A stretch of DNA of 64,000 nt from Humulus lupulus (taxonomy: Eukaryota > Streptophyta > Magnoliopsida > Rosales > Cannabaceae), in assembly GCF_963169125.1 (NCBI RefSeq), contig NC_084795.1, positions 187,276,214-187,340,213 of the forward strand, read 5' to 3'. The position numbers and the translations under genes were made by a program. Below, one piece after another: positions 10,092-21,154 of this stretch; position 1 is the first letter of the stretch; each line of letters opens with the position of its first letter. The notes under the pieces were generated by a model. The model searched no databases and had not been told where the DNA came from. It worked only from the letters and a program-made list of their open reading frames with translations.

Positions 10092-13047
10092 AAACCAGTC
10101 TCTGGCCACTGCTCTGGGCTTGGCATAGGGTATATGATTCCTGCATAAGCTTTCAGAAATGTCTCTTTCTTATAACATTCATGGATATAGTCCATTATCT
10201 CTGCCCCACTTGTCTATATGGCAGCCAGTGTGTGACCACACGGGATACCAGTGAGTTGAAATCTTCGGCAACTGCAAGTCCTTTTTTGCAAATCAACATC
10301 AAATGACTCATTATTTGGGCAGTCAACTTGAAATTGATAAGTTGCAGCCCTAGTAGTCAGACAACTCTTGGCAATACTCTTGTTCCTCTCCACAACTTGC
10401 AATATTCTTTTCCCCATGGGATGTATCCACTTCTTCAAACTTTCCTTCTTATTGAAAAACTGACTCATTAGCCAATAACGAATCTTTTCTAGAAAAGTAA
10501 TTATCGGCTTATCTCTAGCATCAACTATTGCAGCATTAAAAGATTCGCACAGGTAGTTTAACAACATATCACATTTCACCATTTCACTAAAATGTGACCT
10601 AGACCACTCTGATGGAGTCTTTAGTGCCAACCAGTTGTAAGCATTTTCACTAGTTTCCCTAAACTTTCTCGTCCTCTTTTGAAACTCTGGAATAGTGGTT
10701 ATCTTTACTGTTGCCCATAGTTGTTGTTTCAATAACAAACCTGGGTGGTCTTTCTCAAAGTTGGAATGCAAGTGCCTAACACAATTTCTCACCTCTGCAC
10801 ACTCAAAAACAGAAGCAATAGCATTCTCCAGCCCTTTCTGCCTATTCCTCATCATAGCAAACTGAGAAGGCCTGTCAATATCTAGATCTTCCTTCAACAA
10901 TTTTAAAAACCAAGGCCAAGTGTTAGTGTTTTCTTTCTCACAAACTGCATAAGCAATAGGATACATTGAGTTTATTGCATCTATTCCTACTGCAGCCAAA
11001 AGCAATCCTTTACAATACCCTTTGAGGAAGCACCCATCAAGACCAATGAGTGGTCTACAACCAGATCTAAAACCTTCCTTACAAGTTTTTAAGCATATGT
11101 ATACCCTCTCAAATATCCTTTTTTCTTCTACCATATTTGATTTGATGATGGAAGTGCTACCTGGGTTTGTAGTTAAGATCATTTTGCAGTAGTCTTCCAA
11201 GATAGCATACTGCTCAGAGACACTACCTTCAAGCAATATTTTTGCTCTGGCCTTTGCCCTGTACAATATCCAATTAGAAACATGTGAGTACTTGGTTTTA
11301 GTTGTCATCTCTCTAAAAGTCTTATACTTCATATCTGGATTGATTCTGAATTGCTCTAAAAAATACTTAGACAACCAGGGAGCATCGGCATGACTATTAT
11401 TAAGGACCAAACCACAGTTGTGGTTATCTACTAAAGTCTGCACTTTGAAAGTACTGTTGTCAGTTCTTGAAACACTTGCATACAACAACCAAGGACATTG
11501 TTTAGCTTTGCATTTGACCCTAATTCTTCTCATGTCATTACTTACATATTTAAACTCCCTATTACTTTCAATAAAGTACTCTTTAATAGCAGTCCTCAAT
11601 AGTTTTGCAGTCCCAAATTCCATTCCCAATACAAATTTGAAATCCTTAAAGTTAGACCTAGGGTTGTAATCTTTTTTTCACTTCTTAGGCCCAACCTCTT
11701 CACCATCACTTCCAAGACTTTGGAAGTCCTCTTTAGTGTCCACCCCATCTGACTCATCTCCCTGAACACCTTGGCTACACAAATTTGTCACACTGCCCCA
11801 CCATTTAGTTGGATCAGAGGCCTACCCATCTTTTTTTCTGCCTCAACCTCTTGCTCATACTCCTCATCGTTTAACTTAAAGTCTTCCTCTTGCAGACACC
11901 CTCTTGACTGCCTCTGATTAGAACTTTCAGGCATCTCATGTCTTGCATCATTCACTTCATCTAGCAGAACCTCCTCATTTTGTGTGTCAGCTTGAGGTAT
12001 GGGTGCATCATCCCTAGCATCCATTTCAACAGCTGCTTCCTCACTATCCGAAGCAAAATGGACATAAAAATCTTCCTCATTACCTTTATCACTTGCAGCC
12101 TCATAATCATCCTCATTTCCATTCCCTTGTTCTGCCTCATCATCATCACCATACTCATCACCATACTCAGTTTTCTCACTATCTGATGACAGTTCCACTA
12201 CAGGTATACCCACCACATCAGGCACCACATCAGTATCGGATGGTAACTCCTCAATCACACATCTCCTTAATATTTTAGGGGGAGGGCCAGGTATATGGGG
12301 TACTGCAGTGGGGTCTTCCTTCCATTCCAAACCAAATGTAGCCTCACGTAGGACCAAATACACTTCAACCTCCAATATTCTCTTGAAATCCATTTCATTA
12401 AGTATTTCTGAAGCTTCCTTAGGCCCAACAACCATCTTCCCAGCATTAAGATGCTTTCCATGTGGCTTATATAGAAACCCGAAAGGCATAGAATAACCTA
12501 ATTTGCTAGCAATATCCTCTAGCACAAGCCTGCAGAATTTTCTCTTCGAAACATTGTCAAAGTAGCCTATTTGCCCTTTCTCATATCTTTTATTACCAAA
12601 GGGTGTGAACCAATGCCCCCTATGATGCAATTTGACTGTAAACTTTCTAGAATTTTCACCTGTGTAAATTAAAGTACAATATGCACCAAAACAGCAGTAC
12701 ACAGGGAAGCAAACCAAGTCAAAAGTAGTACTAGTGAATAAAATAGTCAAGAAAGAATCAGATGCACTATTTTACTTCACAAAAAATGTCAAAACCCCAA
12801 AATTGTCACATAGAGATTCCCACAAAAATCCATACGCATGGACCCCACTTTCTATTCTTAAATATGCTTTAAAGCATCTCCACCAACCAGAACCCCAACA
12901 AAATTGATATAAAAAATGTAAAAAAAAAATTAACTCATTTAGAACCCCCAAAACACAGACAAAAAATTTAAAATGGGTTCTAGCAAACTTACCGTACGTT
13001 GGTGGTGGGTCGTTAGGTCCCCTACGTTTTTCCATAGTGATCGCCAT
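10092..13047 (-). pseudogene. MULE transposase, 3'-truncated and catalytically mutated
   Basis: Read on the minus strand. A short first exon from about 13047 ends at a donor (ACG|GTAAGT, about 12990); an acceptor (TTTACACAG) at about 12662 opens the main coding part. There a PB1-like N-terminal block (KFTVKLHHRG, 12650 down) leads into a long acidic Ser/Asp/Glu-rich linker and a stop at about 11788. After a frameshift comes the MuDR DNA-binding block (CKAKQCPWLLYAS), then the DDE core: LDGCFLKG keeps the first Asp, but the second motif reads RNRQKG where the family has SDRQKG (Asp to Asn). CVRHLHSNF and the Glu in LCESFN follow. The SWIM zinc finger CSCRRFQLTGIPCGH lies near 10240. An in-frame TAG follows at 10214, then the C-terminal block up to the Y LTR. 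Not active. Confidence 0.88.
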
Positions 13048-13379
13048 CAACGTCTGTAACTCGGTTTGTCTTCCTCCTTCGTCCGAATGATTGAAATCGT
13101 TTCTTCACGTTTCCTTCTTCCTCATTCAGAAGAATGCTTTTCGTCTTCAACATTGTTTTTGCAGTTGTTAGTTTTTATTCAGATGGTTACGTTTTTTATT
13201 CAGATGGTTAAGTTTTTAGTTATATTAGTTTTTAGTTTTTATTTATTAGTTTTATTTTATTATATCAGATATATTGTACACTTTTTAAAAAAAAAAAAGG
13301 ATTTAGGAGACCAGTCATATTTAAAATTACGTGGACCAATTACAAATTGCGAGGTTTACCTATACATGGCACTTGACGG

Positions 13380-13497
13380 TTAGGTACCAACGGATGCCAA
13401 GGATTGTTGACGGAAGGTATTTTCACCGCAAAAAAAAGAGGTAGGTGTTTAATTGTTATAAAACTAACAACTTAGGTACTTTCGCCGCAAATATCCC
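13380..13497 (-). repeat. Terminal inverted repeat of the MULE (5' end)
   Basis: Read on the minus strand from 13497, it begins GGGATATTTGCGGCGAAAG and continues about 110 bp with a second GCGGTGAAAATACC repeat. The GGG start and GCGGCGAAA motif are typical of plant MULE ends. The partner end is missing because the transposon is cut at 10092, so no 9-bp TSD can be checked. Confidence 0.68.
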
Positions 13498-14805
13498 TTT
13501 CTTTTAATACAGTATTAGTGGCTAACTATTAGTCTTCCCCTATACACTTCCACATCTAATTAGAGGAGTAAATACTAAAAATACACATCTATCTATTATT
13601 TCTCTCTCATTTTCAATATTACTACAACCTTTAGTTGAATTGAACTTATTGTAAGGTTGATAATTTTAAGTAATTTGAACCTAAATGAATAGTGTTTTTG
13701 AGTTTTTGAGTTTCTTTTGTATATTTTTTAAGTTAATATAAAAAAAACAAAATTTCAACTCAGTTTTGAAAAAATAATCAGGTTCCAACTCGAAATCCAA
13801 TTAAAAAACCAAACAAATCTAATTGCTAACTAAATTGAATTGAATGATGATTTTTAAAATCCAACAACTAATTGGATTGGATTAGATTGGAATAGTACAA
13901 AAATATTGGATTGGATCAGATATCCATCCCTAGATATCACTATGTTAAGTGGTACTCTAGCTAGAACTTATGTGGCGGCCCTCCTTGTTTCAATTATTAA
14001 GAAACTACAAAACATAGCCGCACTTCGCGTAATGATTAAAAAATACATATTTTAAATATTTTTTTGGAGATTGTGTGTAAGGGATTCTTTTTCACCCTAC
14101 CCGTACAACATCTCCTTATATGGATGTTTAAGGGCATCTTGACCGTAATTTTTTTTCATGATAATGTTAATTATATACCGAGTCGCCTGCATGTTTTCAA
14201 GAAATTCTGAATAATTAAAGTGCCACAAATAAAATTCAAACTACTTGTTGTACGTGTGTTTTTACTTAATATTAGTATTATTTTATACGCTTTACATTGT
14301 TTTTTTTTATTATTATATAAAAATTTTATATTTCTAGGGTAGAAAATTTATAAATCATGATCTTTTGCACAATTATTCATTTTTCTAAAATAAATATTTT
14401 TATTAATTTAATTAATAATGTTCTTAATCAAATTAACATCACGTGTATACATGTTGATATTTTTAATTGTTAAGATATTTTAGTTTTAAATTTGAAATAT
14501 CAAACCAATAAATCTTAAAAATAAATGTCAATTTATATATGATTCATTTATTACTATAATTATTAAAAAAATTAGTTATTTCTAAATATTTTTTTTAAAT
14601 ATAAATAAAAATATTTTTATTTTACATTTGAAACATTAAAACAATGAAAAATAGTTTTATTTATTATTATAATCATTAAGAAAAATAGTTATTTATAAAT
14701 AAATAAAGATATTTTAAATTTTGAATTTGAAATATGAAACAATAAAAAGATTATCATGTATTGAAAAATCTTCAAGATAAATGTGAATTTATATATTGTT
14801 GATTT
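13498..14805. other. AT-rich flanking DNA, no genes seen
   Basis: Low-complexity AT-rich sequence with many A/T runs and no coding frame of note. Its last five bases (14801-14805, GATTT) are the left TSD of element M, so this is DNA that existed before M inserted. It continues at 63322. Confidence 0.8.
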
Positions 14806-15614
14806 TGTTGACGCGGTTTTTCGCCAACAGTGAATTATATGAAGAACTAGGATGGATTAGTGCTTAATGGTAAATCGTAATAAGAAAATGATAATATTCG
14901 AGAATGCTGGCAATGAATTATCAAGAGAAGAAAAGTGATCACTCGTTTTTACGTGGTTCGGAGGTTAAAATCCCCCTAGTCCACGAGTCAATATTATTAT
15001 TATTTCTCTTTTCTTGCTATTTTTACAGAGTATTTGCCTTACAAGAAGAATCCAACCCTTTGCACTACCGAGGGGCTAGGTATTTGTAGGAGAATGATCT
15101 CTCAGTAGGCATTGGGGGTCATTCCGTGATCTCTTTATCCCTCATGTCATCTCTGTGACACTGGTGATTAATATCTAAACCTGACACTGAAGTGTGGTCT
15201 AATCAGTAGGTAAAAATGGATAATGGGTCGCATGGCCTAAATTAGGTGTGGGATGTCTGATCAAGCACGTTTATATTGCATATCCGGGAATTCGGGAATA
15301 AAACAGACACGTGATGTCTGTTATACACACGTTTATATTGCGTGGTTGACTTTATAAAGATCTTGGGATATTTCAGGCCTCTGATGTACCACGAGCTTAA
15401 TGTAGTGCTAGCTCGTGTCTTTTGATGCCATGTTGACAATGGTTCCAAGTGATAAACATCTAAATAATCCGCCAGCTCGAGCTATTTGTTTAGGGGATCG
15501 TACCAAATTTCTCCAAATGAACGGTGAACACATGGCACCTCTGTTATGGCCCTTTATTAGTTCGCTTCTCCCGAGGTGCCTCAAAAAGGTGCGTGCTAAT
15601 ACTCATGGGGTACA
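14806..15614 (-). repeat. 3' LTR of M
   Basis: On the plus strand it starts TGTTGACGCGG and ends GGGTACA, 809 bp, matching the right copy over its whole length. The 61-aa frame at 14904-15089 recurs in the other LTR (62568-62789) and is not a separate gene. Confidence 0.92.
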
Positions 15615-15628
15615 TTTGCCACCCCAAG
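15615..15628 (-). other. Polypurine tract region of M
   Basis: Read on the minus strand, CTTGGGGTGGCAAA abuts the LTR start. It resembles the CTTGGGGGG tract of the related elements W and V, interrupted by T and C. Confidence 0.6.
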
Positions 15629-15882
15629 CCCCTGCTCGTGATCTATGACGTCACTTTTGTCTTTCACGGTGAGGGCTTTTAAACTTCCTTTACAATTATC
15701 CAGACCCTATGCGTTACTTGAGTATCGGACACGTGGAACACTGTGATTGGCGTCTATTCGGGTTTCGAGGATAGAATTAAATGTCCTGGGCACCTGTTGC
15801 CGCCATTTCATCTTTCGGGTTATTACCCTCGTATCTCGCATTAATTTAATCGAACGGTCCTCGTTTCCTCATGCCTCTTACG

Positions 15883-15890
15883 TATAAATA
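15883..15890 (+). promoter_or_regulatory. TATA box upstream of the M antisense gene
   Basis: TATAAATA preceded by CG and followed about 60-110 bp later by a CT-rich leader (TTC repeats at about 15967-15988), an arrangement common in plant core promoters. It lies inside M but outside its LTR, and points toward the antisense gene starting at 16079 or 16662. Confidence 0.55.
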
Positions 15891-16078
15891 AGGCTGGCAG
15901 TTTTCAGTATTTATCACCCTTCATTCGAAATTTTCCTTTATTTCCTCTCTTTCAAAATTTAAAAAGTTCTTCTTCTTCTTCTTCTTTTGCTTATCATCTC
16001 AGGAATCCCCATATTCTTGCCACAAGAACCTTTCAGAAGTCCAGCCTTAAGGAATCTTCCAAGACTCCTACTTCTACA

Positions 16079-19000
16079 ATGTCAGCAACCTTTGTTTGGA
16101 AAATACACTGTAAGTTTCCTACTCGTTGCATGTTTTCACTCCTACATCTCATAGTTGTAAATAGTAGGTTGTTTCTGACTGGCTTTTGGGGCATAAGTTC
16201 CGATTCTAGGCATATTGAGTAGACCCAAAACATGTCTAGTATTGCGATGTTCACAACTAGGTAATTTCTGGGTAAATTTTTGGGTAATATTTTTGGATAA
16301 TGTTTTTGGGTAATATTTCTGCGTAATTTTAGGAAATACCCATTCGGGATATGGAAGATGAGAGGTTTTTAGGGTGTAAAACTGGGTAGCTTAGGGGTCG
16401 TGCTTCCTAGGTTGTTTTTCTCTCAAAACCTCTCCCCTAAGGCAAGTAATAACCTGACCTTCCTGACACAAGGATCCCTGAATATCAGGGATCCGTTGGA
16501 AAGTTGGCCACGTGGCCATGACAATGCGTGGCCTCACACCGCGGGCTGAGATTACCTAAGCTCGTGCACGAAAAACCCTTTTTCTTCTCGCGTTGTTTGT
16601 CCTTTAATAGCTTTTAGGTCACCTACTAAGTTTTTCATCGTTCTTGTTCGCTGGCGATCAGATGGGGCCCAAAAGGAATGTGTCTAAGAAAAGCACAGCC
16701 GGCTCATCGTCCCAGCAATCCAGCAGGGGGAAGGAGGTCGTGGTGGATTCTCCCATCCCCCAGTTCGGTCCCACGGTGGAGAAGGAGATCGAAGTGGGAC
16801 CTGATGCTTTCTTTGAGACGGAGAGGATAGCCTCAAAGATCATGACCCAAGGGAGGGTCAATAAGATAACGTTGTCCTATAACATCGAGGGCTGGATCGA
16901 TGTCCTTATTGCCCGACCTCCCTTGGAGGGTGAGAGAAGCTGCACACCCCTCAATGAAGACTTTGCGGCCTGGAGCGATGAGCATCTCAAGGCCGGGGCC
17001 TTCCTCCCCCTAGATTAGTATTTTGCTGACTTTGTCAACTACGTAAAGTTGGCAACATTTCAACTAGCTCTGAATTCTTACCATCTGCTGGCGGGGCGGA
17101 GGTATCTCTTTCTGAAGAACATTTGGGAAGTCCCTACCCCGGCCAACATCCTCTACTTCTTCTGCCTCAAGGCCAGCCCGAATCAGAGGGGACGAGGTGA
17201 TGGGTTCTACTACCTAACTCGCTTCCCGAATTCATCCGGAGTGATCGAACTTCCTAGCCATCCCAATGACTTCAAAGATCAATTCTTTATGGCGAATGGG
17301 TTTCACAATTGTGAGTAACACTACTTCAACCATCCTCGTAAGCTTTCCGCGTATACTGGCTAGAGCATCATCATGCAACCATTTTTGCAAGGATGACCAA
17401 ATCCGTGACCCTTGGGGGTCAATACGATACCCTGGCGGGGCTCCCGCCCAGCGAGAAGGGCTATCGCCAGCTCGTGTCTGATGACACGATGTTGGCGTGT
17501 AAGTTAATCTTCGTAGGCCAGACTCTGGCCTTGAGGAGGACGCAGGCCACTCATCCAGCAGGCCGCGTGTTGGCACCTATTCCTGAGAGCGATGTTGCAG
17601 ACGATGGGGGCGACGAGTAGGAAGAGGAGGCCGAGGTGCCGCTCGTGAGAAAGAGACAAGCTCCATAGGCTGCTCAGGACCCCGATTTGGACCAAGCTCA
17701 GTTAGGGGCAGCAGCCGGCCCCTCCGGCCAAGGTAACCCATACCCCTTTCAGAACTTAGATAGGCCAGCCACATACCTTAGGTTAGTTAGGTTTAACCCG
17801 AACAAGCTCGTGCATTGCCACCAAAATTTCCTAGACCGAGACATAACCTTGCTCTAATGCGAAGATCAATTAGTGTTGCGTCATGACATGGGTCGTCCTA
17901 GGGGTACTGTAGTAGTGGACAACAATTTGTCTCTTAGGTCGACCTTTTTTGAGGAGTATGGGACCAACCTTAGGTCATGGCCCTCCCTTCTCGAGGGTAT
18001 AGTCTCTCCCGAACTAAGGCAATATGTGGAGGAATCCAGTCCCGAGGTAGAGCCTAACCCGGAACCTCCCCTAATCCAAGAAGTGGTTGATTTAGACTCT
18101 CCTTCGCCTGTAGCAGCTCTGAGGCCGGAGGTCGTGGAAATAGACTCGTCCTCTAGCTCGGAGGATAGGATTTTTGCTACTTTGTATGTATTTATTATTA
18201 ATATTATTATTATTATTTTGTTGAAGAATGTATATGCATTCCTAATGCATTTCCCATTCTTTTTTCAGGCGAGGAGATGGCACAGAGAGGGGAACCGGAC
18301 ATCCGCTTGATATTCCAAGAAGGGAGGTCCAACTAGGGCCCCCTTGTCAAGAGGCTTCGGCCTACTTCAAAGAAAATGCCGGCTGTGACTGCCTCCCAAT
18401 CCCCAGTTAAGGGGAAAGGCTCGGGCTCAGGAGCTCTGCCTGTCGCAGCCCCGGGGAAAAAAGGTCCATCTGCGCCCCTTCCTCGCCTTCCTCCACATCC
18501 TGCTCGAGAACCGGTAGCACCGGTTGGTCGTCAAGCTCCAGTGGTCCCTGTCGCCACTTTTTGCATCCCCGTCAACCCCCAGGATCTGGAGCTGATTCCA
18601 GACACTTTTCAGGGGACCGTCTACGAGATGGCGAACTACTCGGTGGAGCATTTTTTCAAGGCCAAGCCCCACGACCTGAGGGCGATTGAGGAGAGGAGCC
18701 CGGAGAATGTCATGGAGTCTGCCTTGGGGATGAACCTCACAGTAAGCATTTCCGCTGACCTTGCTTTTATTATATGTATTTTATTTTTTTGGTATGTGCC
18801 TAATTGTTTCTTTGCTTTTTGTAGGCGGTCTTGGCCCAACACCACAGCATATCTCGTGCCAGGGCCAGGAACGAAGAACTCGAGGCCGAGCTGACTGCGG
18901 CCCAAGCTGCTCTCGCCGCCTCTTAATAGAGCGAACAGAGCGCCAAGGCTACTTTGGCAGCGGCCCATGCGAGTGAACAGGCGGCGAAGGCCGCTTTAAC

Positions 19001-19340
19001 CACAGCCCAAGATGGCGAACAGGTAGTGAAGGCGGCCTCGGTAGCCCTTTAGGCTGAGCTCGAGGGGGCCAAGGCAAAACAGCTGGAGGTCGAGGCAGCC
19101 ATTTTGGAGGAGAAGAAGGCATCGACCTCCTCCATGGAGTTTATGTTGTACCACTGTTGTGCCTTCATCCAGGATGGCAACTTCTCCTTCATGGCCTACG
19201 ACGCATGGGGGCTCTACCTTGAGAAGTTCAAGGCTCGGCTGCAATTGGAGCTGCAGGAGCCGACCGAGAATGGGGAGACTTCTGCTGCAGGCGAGCAGGA
19301 GACTGAGGAGGTGATCTCCTCAGAGCGGCCTGGGGGAGCC
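16079..19340 (+). pseudogene. Antisense spliced gene of M (Transposase_28-like domain plus coiled coil)
   Basis: It runs opposite to M's gag-pol, between integrase and the 3' LTR. A possible leader exon (ATG at 16079) ends at donor 16110. The main exon starts at ATG 16662, right after an acceptor-like GATCAG, and encodes a basic Ser-rich start, then a Transposase_28-like block (17022-17310, with LKNIWEVPTPANILYFF). Candidate introns are 17311-17391, 18184-18268 and 18742-18824. The last is phase 0 and joins the frame to an Ala/Glu-rich coiled coil (18825-19300); the first two leave frame offsets and are tentative. In-frame stops at 17016, 17618, about 17666, about 17855 and in the coiled coil show decay. 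The product's function is unknown; the same domain order appears in W. Confidence 0.72.
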
Positions 19341-19489
19341 TCGAGAGTTTTTCCTTTGTATTTGTACTTTTTATTTGTAAATATTTTAGCACAAGGTTTT
19401 TCTTCTCGAAACAATTTATTAAATTTAGTTATTTCAAGTTTTACTTGTTCAATCTTTTTCTCATACTTTATGATGTGTTTGGGAGAAAA

Positions 19490-20190
19490 TTAGTTCGTCT
19501 TAGTTTTATTGACCATTTTTCCTTTAGAGGAAGCAGAACATTTCTAGTCAATTTAACCAAGTTCCAAGATTTTGGAACCTGGTCGTGTCCAGCATATTTA
19601 ATTTTACAAACTTAGTTCGCATTAGTTTTATCGACACCTCGTGTTTTTCTAAAAAAACACGTGGTTAATCAATTTAACCAACTTCTAAGTTTTAGAACCT
19701 GGTCGGGTCCAGGATATTTAATTTTAAAAACTTAGTTCGCGTTAGTATTATCGACACCTCATGTTTTTCTAAAAAAACACTTGGTTAATCTATTTAACCA
19801 ACTTCTAAGTTTTAGAATCTGGTCGGGTCCAGGATATTTAATTTTAAAACTTAGTTTGCATTAGTTTTATCGACACCTCGTGTTTTTCTAAAGAACACTT
19901 GGTTAATCAATTTAACCAACTTCTAATTTTTAGAACCTGTTTGGGTCTAGGATATTTAAATTTAAAAACTCAGTTCGCGTTAGTTTTATCGACACCTCAT
20001 GTTTTTCTAAAAAAATACTTGGTTAATCAATTTGACCAATTTCTATGTTTTAGAACCTGGTCAGGTCCAGGATATTTAATTTTAAAAACTTAGTTCGCAT
20101 TAGTTTTATCGACACCTTGTGTTTAGAAACACTTCGTTAATCAATTTAACCAACTTCTAAGTTTTAGAACCGGGTCGGGTCCAGGATATG
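19490..20190 (+). repeat. About 120-bp tandem repeat, six degenerate copies
   Basis: Copies start near 19492, 19615, 19735, 19854, 19975 and 20095. Each carries GTTTTATCGACACCTCGTG, a run of A and T, TTAACCAACTTCTAAG and GGTCGGGTCCAGGATAT. The first copy is the most diverged. The array sits between the end of the antisense gene and the W insertion, in the region known to be fast-evolving in Tat/Ogre elements, where such arrays can seed satellites. Confidence 0.88.
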
Positions 20191-20223
20191 CCCCCCAAGT
20201 AACCAGGAAGTGGACTTGTGTGG

Positions 20224-21099
20224 TGTTATCCCCAATATTTGAAAACGATGACGTGGCAATAGAAGTGACAAATGGCAAGGAATGACTGGGTGATCTGGCT
20301 TAGTAGTGATCCGGTAGACCGGTGAAGATTTTTGAATGACCAGTCAAGTGTCATGACTGACCAGTCATGTGCTTGACCGACCAGTCATGCGCTTGACCGA
20401 CCAGTCATGTGCTTGTCCGGCCAGTCAGGTGCTTGTCCGGCCAGTCAGGTGCTTGTCTGACCAGTCAGGTGCTTGTCCGACCAGTTAGGTGCTTGTCCGA
20501 CCAGTCAAGTCTTTGGCCGACCAGTCACTTATCTTGGCCGACCAGTGAGGGTGTGGCTGACCAGTGAATTGTTTTGGCCCTTCAGTTTTCCTTCTAGGCA
20601 TGATGTGGACCGACTAAACAAAACAGTGCAACGCAAAAGATCCCAGTAACGACATCAGCAAGAATCGGTCATACCGGCGTGGGAATCTCTCATTTTATCC
20701 CAAAGAATCGCATATTGTTGTATTTTAGATATTATTATTAATTAAATATTGAAAGAATAATAGAAAGATCCTGATTATGAGGGACTGCATTTGTACGATC
20801 CTGGGCTTAAATACAAAGCTCAAGGGATCATAGAGAGGATTTAGATTCTAACTTTCCTAAGAGAGCATTTGTATCTTGAGAGAAATATTGTATTCTTTTC
20901 ATCTGCACTGAAGAAACTCAATTGACTTAGGTTCATCTGATCTTGAGTGTAGATTCATAATCATAACTCTAAGTGGACTAGGCTATTATCAACACATTGG
21001 GGCTGAACCACTATAAAAATTGTCTGTGTCGTATTTTTCTCTTGAAGGTTTTTTGTCATTTTGACGTCTACACGTCATTGGCCAAAAACGTAGTCAACA
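20224..21099 (+). repeat. 5' LTR of W
   Basis: 876 bp, against 898 bp for the 3' LTR. It contains a 20-bp tandem array (20336-20570). Where the 3' LTR has TATAAATA (37774-37781), this copy reads CTTAAATAC (20806-20814), a 2-bp loss that removes the TATA box. Confidence 0.92.
20336..20570 (+). repeat. 20-bp tandem array in the W 5' LTR
   Basis: About ten copies of a 20-bp unit close to CCGACCAGTCAGGTGCTTGT. The core GACCAGTC is a short inverted repeat (TGAC-CA-GTCA in the complete form). Related arrays are at 31940-32215, 36130-36400 and 37285-37530. Not a CRISPR array: there are no unique spacers. Confidence 0.9.
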
Positions 21100-21102
21100 T
21101 TT

Positions 21103-21120
21103 TGGTGCTTTCATTGAGAG
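21103..21120 (+). other. Primer-binding site of W
   Basis: TGGTGCTTTCATTGAGAG begins 3 bases after the LTR end. The same site, with one change, lies beside the M 5' LTR. I cannot assign the tRNA with certainty. Confidence 0.75.
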
Positions 21121-21154
21121 CCTAAAGAGAAAAACAGACAATCACTGTAACATT

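Noticed and set aside
11788..12750. Acidic 320-aa protein as a host nuclear gene
   Set aside because: It sits in line with the MULE transposase, has a PB1-like start found in plant MULEs, and follows a MULE exon and intron.
13066..13383. 105-aa hydrophobic ORF on the plus strand
   Set aside because: It overlaps the 5' region and end of the MULE and reflects T-rich DNA; no homolog recognised.
14904..15089. 61-aa frame repeated at 62568-62789
   Set aside because: It lies in both LTRs of M and exists twice only for that reason; no known domain.
20336..20570. CRISPR-like array
   Set aside because: Units are contiguous 20-bp tandem repeats without unique spacers, in a plant LTR.
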